In this document: positions 5,249 to 5,613 of the stretch, piece by piece
How positions within the stretch are numbered: the stretch's first letter is position 1
Layout: every line of letters begins with the position of its first letter
Origin: Bacteroidetes bacterium HGW-Bacteroidetes-12
Lineage (GTDB): Bacteria; Bacteroidota; Bacteroidia; Flavobacteriales_E; Vicingaceae
Length of the DNA: 5,613 bases
Assembly: GCA_002841035.1 (NCBI GenBank)
Contig: PHDR01000196.1
Span: 1 to 5,613 of the forward strand
Direction: 5' to 3'
The notes under the pieces: model-generated
What the model saw: only the letters and a program-made list of their open reading frames with translations
What the model was told of the DNA's origin: nothing
Database searches by the model: none
Program-made: the position numbers and the translations under genes

Positions 5249-5613
5249 TTAAATATTTTTTGTGGGATAATTTGCCTCCCTTTCCTGAGCTGTTTTAAGC
5301 CATTGGGGTATAATTGTATCAAGGAATATATTTTTCTTTGCTTTTAATTCCTTCGAATTTATACCAATGAATTCTTGTGCTTTTTCTTTAGAGGAAATAT
5401 CAGGTAATGGGACAGGCGAGGAGTATCCCATACTGGCAAGAACTCTAGCCACTTCAATTCGTGCTTCTTGGGCTTTCTCAAGTCCTAATGCAATAATTCT
5501 TCCACTCTCGAAAGGAGCATGAAATGATGCACCATGACTGGCTGCAACATAGTCCCAGCGCCATTGCGCACCCCTTAGAAGTTTAAGGGTATTAGCCATT
5601 TGTTGTTCAGTTG
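5249..5613 (-). CDS. nrfA: Partial CDS: ammonia-forming cytochrome c nitrite reductase, C-terminus
   Basis: The frame is open to the right edge and gives the last 121 residues. NrfA is a periplasmic multiheme c-type cytochrome that reduces nitrite to ammonium with six electrons, usually receiving them from a membrane quinol dehydrogenase such as NrfH. The visible part matches the helical C-terminal region of the family: LRGAQWRWDYVAASHGASFHAP (the conserved QWRWD and the following histidines), LEKAQEARIEVARVLA, and PDISSKEKAQEFIG followed by TIIPQWLKTAQ, which closely resembles the end of the E. coli enzyme. The five heme-binding CxxCH/K motifs and the active-site Arg/Tyr/His residues lie outside the window, so functionality cannot be judged. 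The methionine at 5599 is internal (preceded in frame by TEQQ) and not the start. A terminator follows directly. Confidence 0.93.
   Translation of the reverse strand, partial: TEQQMANTLKLLRGAQWRWDYVAASHGASFHAPFESGRIIALGLEKAQEARIEVARVLASMGYSSPVPLPDISSKEKAQEFIGINSKELKAKKNIFLDTIIPQWLKTAQEREANYPTKNI

Noticed and set aside
1..5613. Mobile element, CRISPR array, defence system or RNA gene
   Set aside because: No transposase or integrase, no regularly spaced repeats, no paired terminal inverted repeats with target duplications and no tRNA- or rRNA-like segments were found.

Overview
This AT-rich window (estimated by eye at about two-thirds A+T) most likely comes from a member of the Bacteroidota. 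Perfect Bacteroidota-type -7 boxes (TAnnTTTG) lie in front of two genes, start codons lack Shine-Dalgarno sequences, and the protein set fits: a SPOR-domain lipoprotein, a sigma factor paired with a C-terminal outer-membrane beta-barrel protein, and a lumazine-binding-like (NTF2 fold) secreted protein. The NrfA end at the right edge points to respiratory nitrite ammonification, so an anaerobic or facultative lifestyle is likely. I cannot name a genus from sequence alone.

Layout. Plus strand, left half: the last 62 codons of a probable PflX-type radical SAM protein (1-191); a small SPOR lipoprotein (344-814) closed by a strong hairpin terminator (885-910); then a MFS transporter (1028-2425) with its own promoter (-7 box 946-953) and a long 16-bp-stem terminator (2443-2480). 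The transporter resembles the MFSD1 group rather than a classical bacterial drug or sugar exporter. Minus strand, right half (read from right to left): the C-terminal 121 codons of the cytochrome c nitrite reductase NrfA (5249-5613) with a terminator (5203-5231); a small secreted NTF2-like protein (4622-5059) with a terminator (4570-4595); and a two-gene unit made of an ECF-type sigma factor (3883-4428) overlapping by 14 bases a 426-residue protein (2616-3896). The two halves converge at about 2425-2616, where the A/T-flanked hairpin can stop transcription from both sides.

How the genes relate. Most neighbours are independent single-gene units with their own terminators. The exception is the sigma factor and its overlapping partner. 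The partner has a short cytosolic N-terminus of the kind seen in Bacteroidota anti-sigma-like proteins, one membrane helix, a periplasmic linker of about 115 residues and a C-terminal beta-barrel. One chain may therefore reach from cytosol to outer membrane and report envelope state to the sigma factor. The sigma gene appears to start at TTG, and its -7 box is bracketed by a perfect 10-base inverted repeat, one arm of which covers the start codon. This is the part of the window most worth following up. No mobile element, CRISPR array, tRNA or rRNA was seen.
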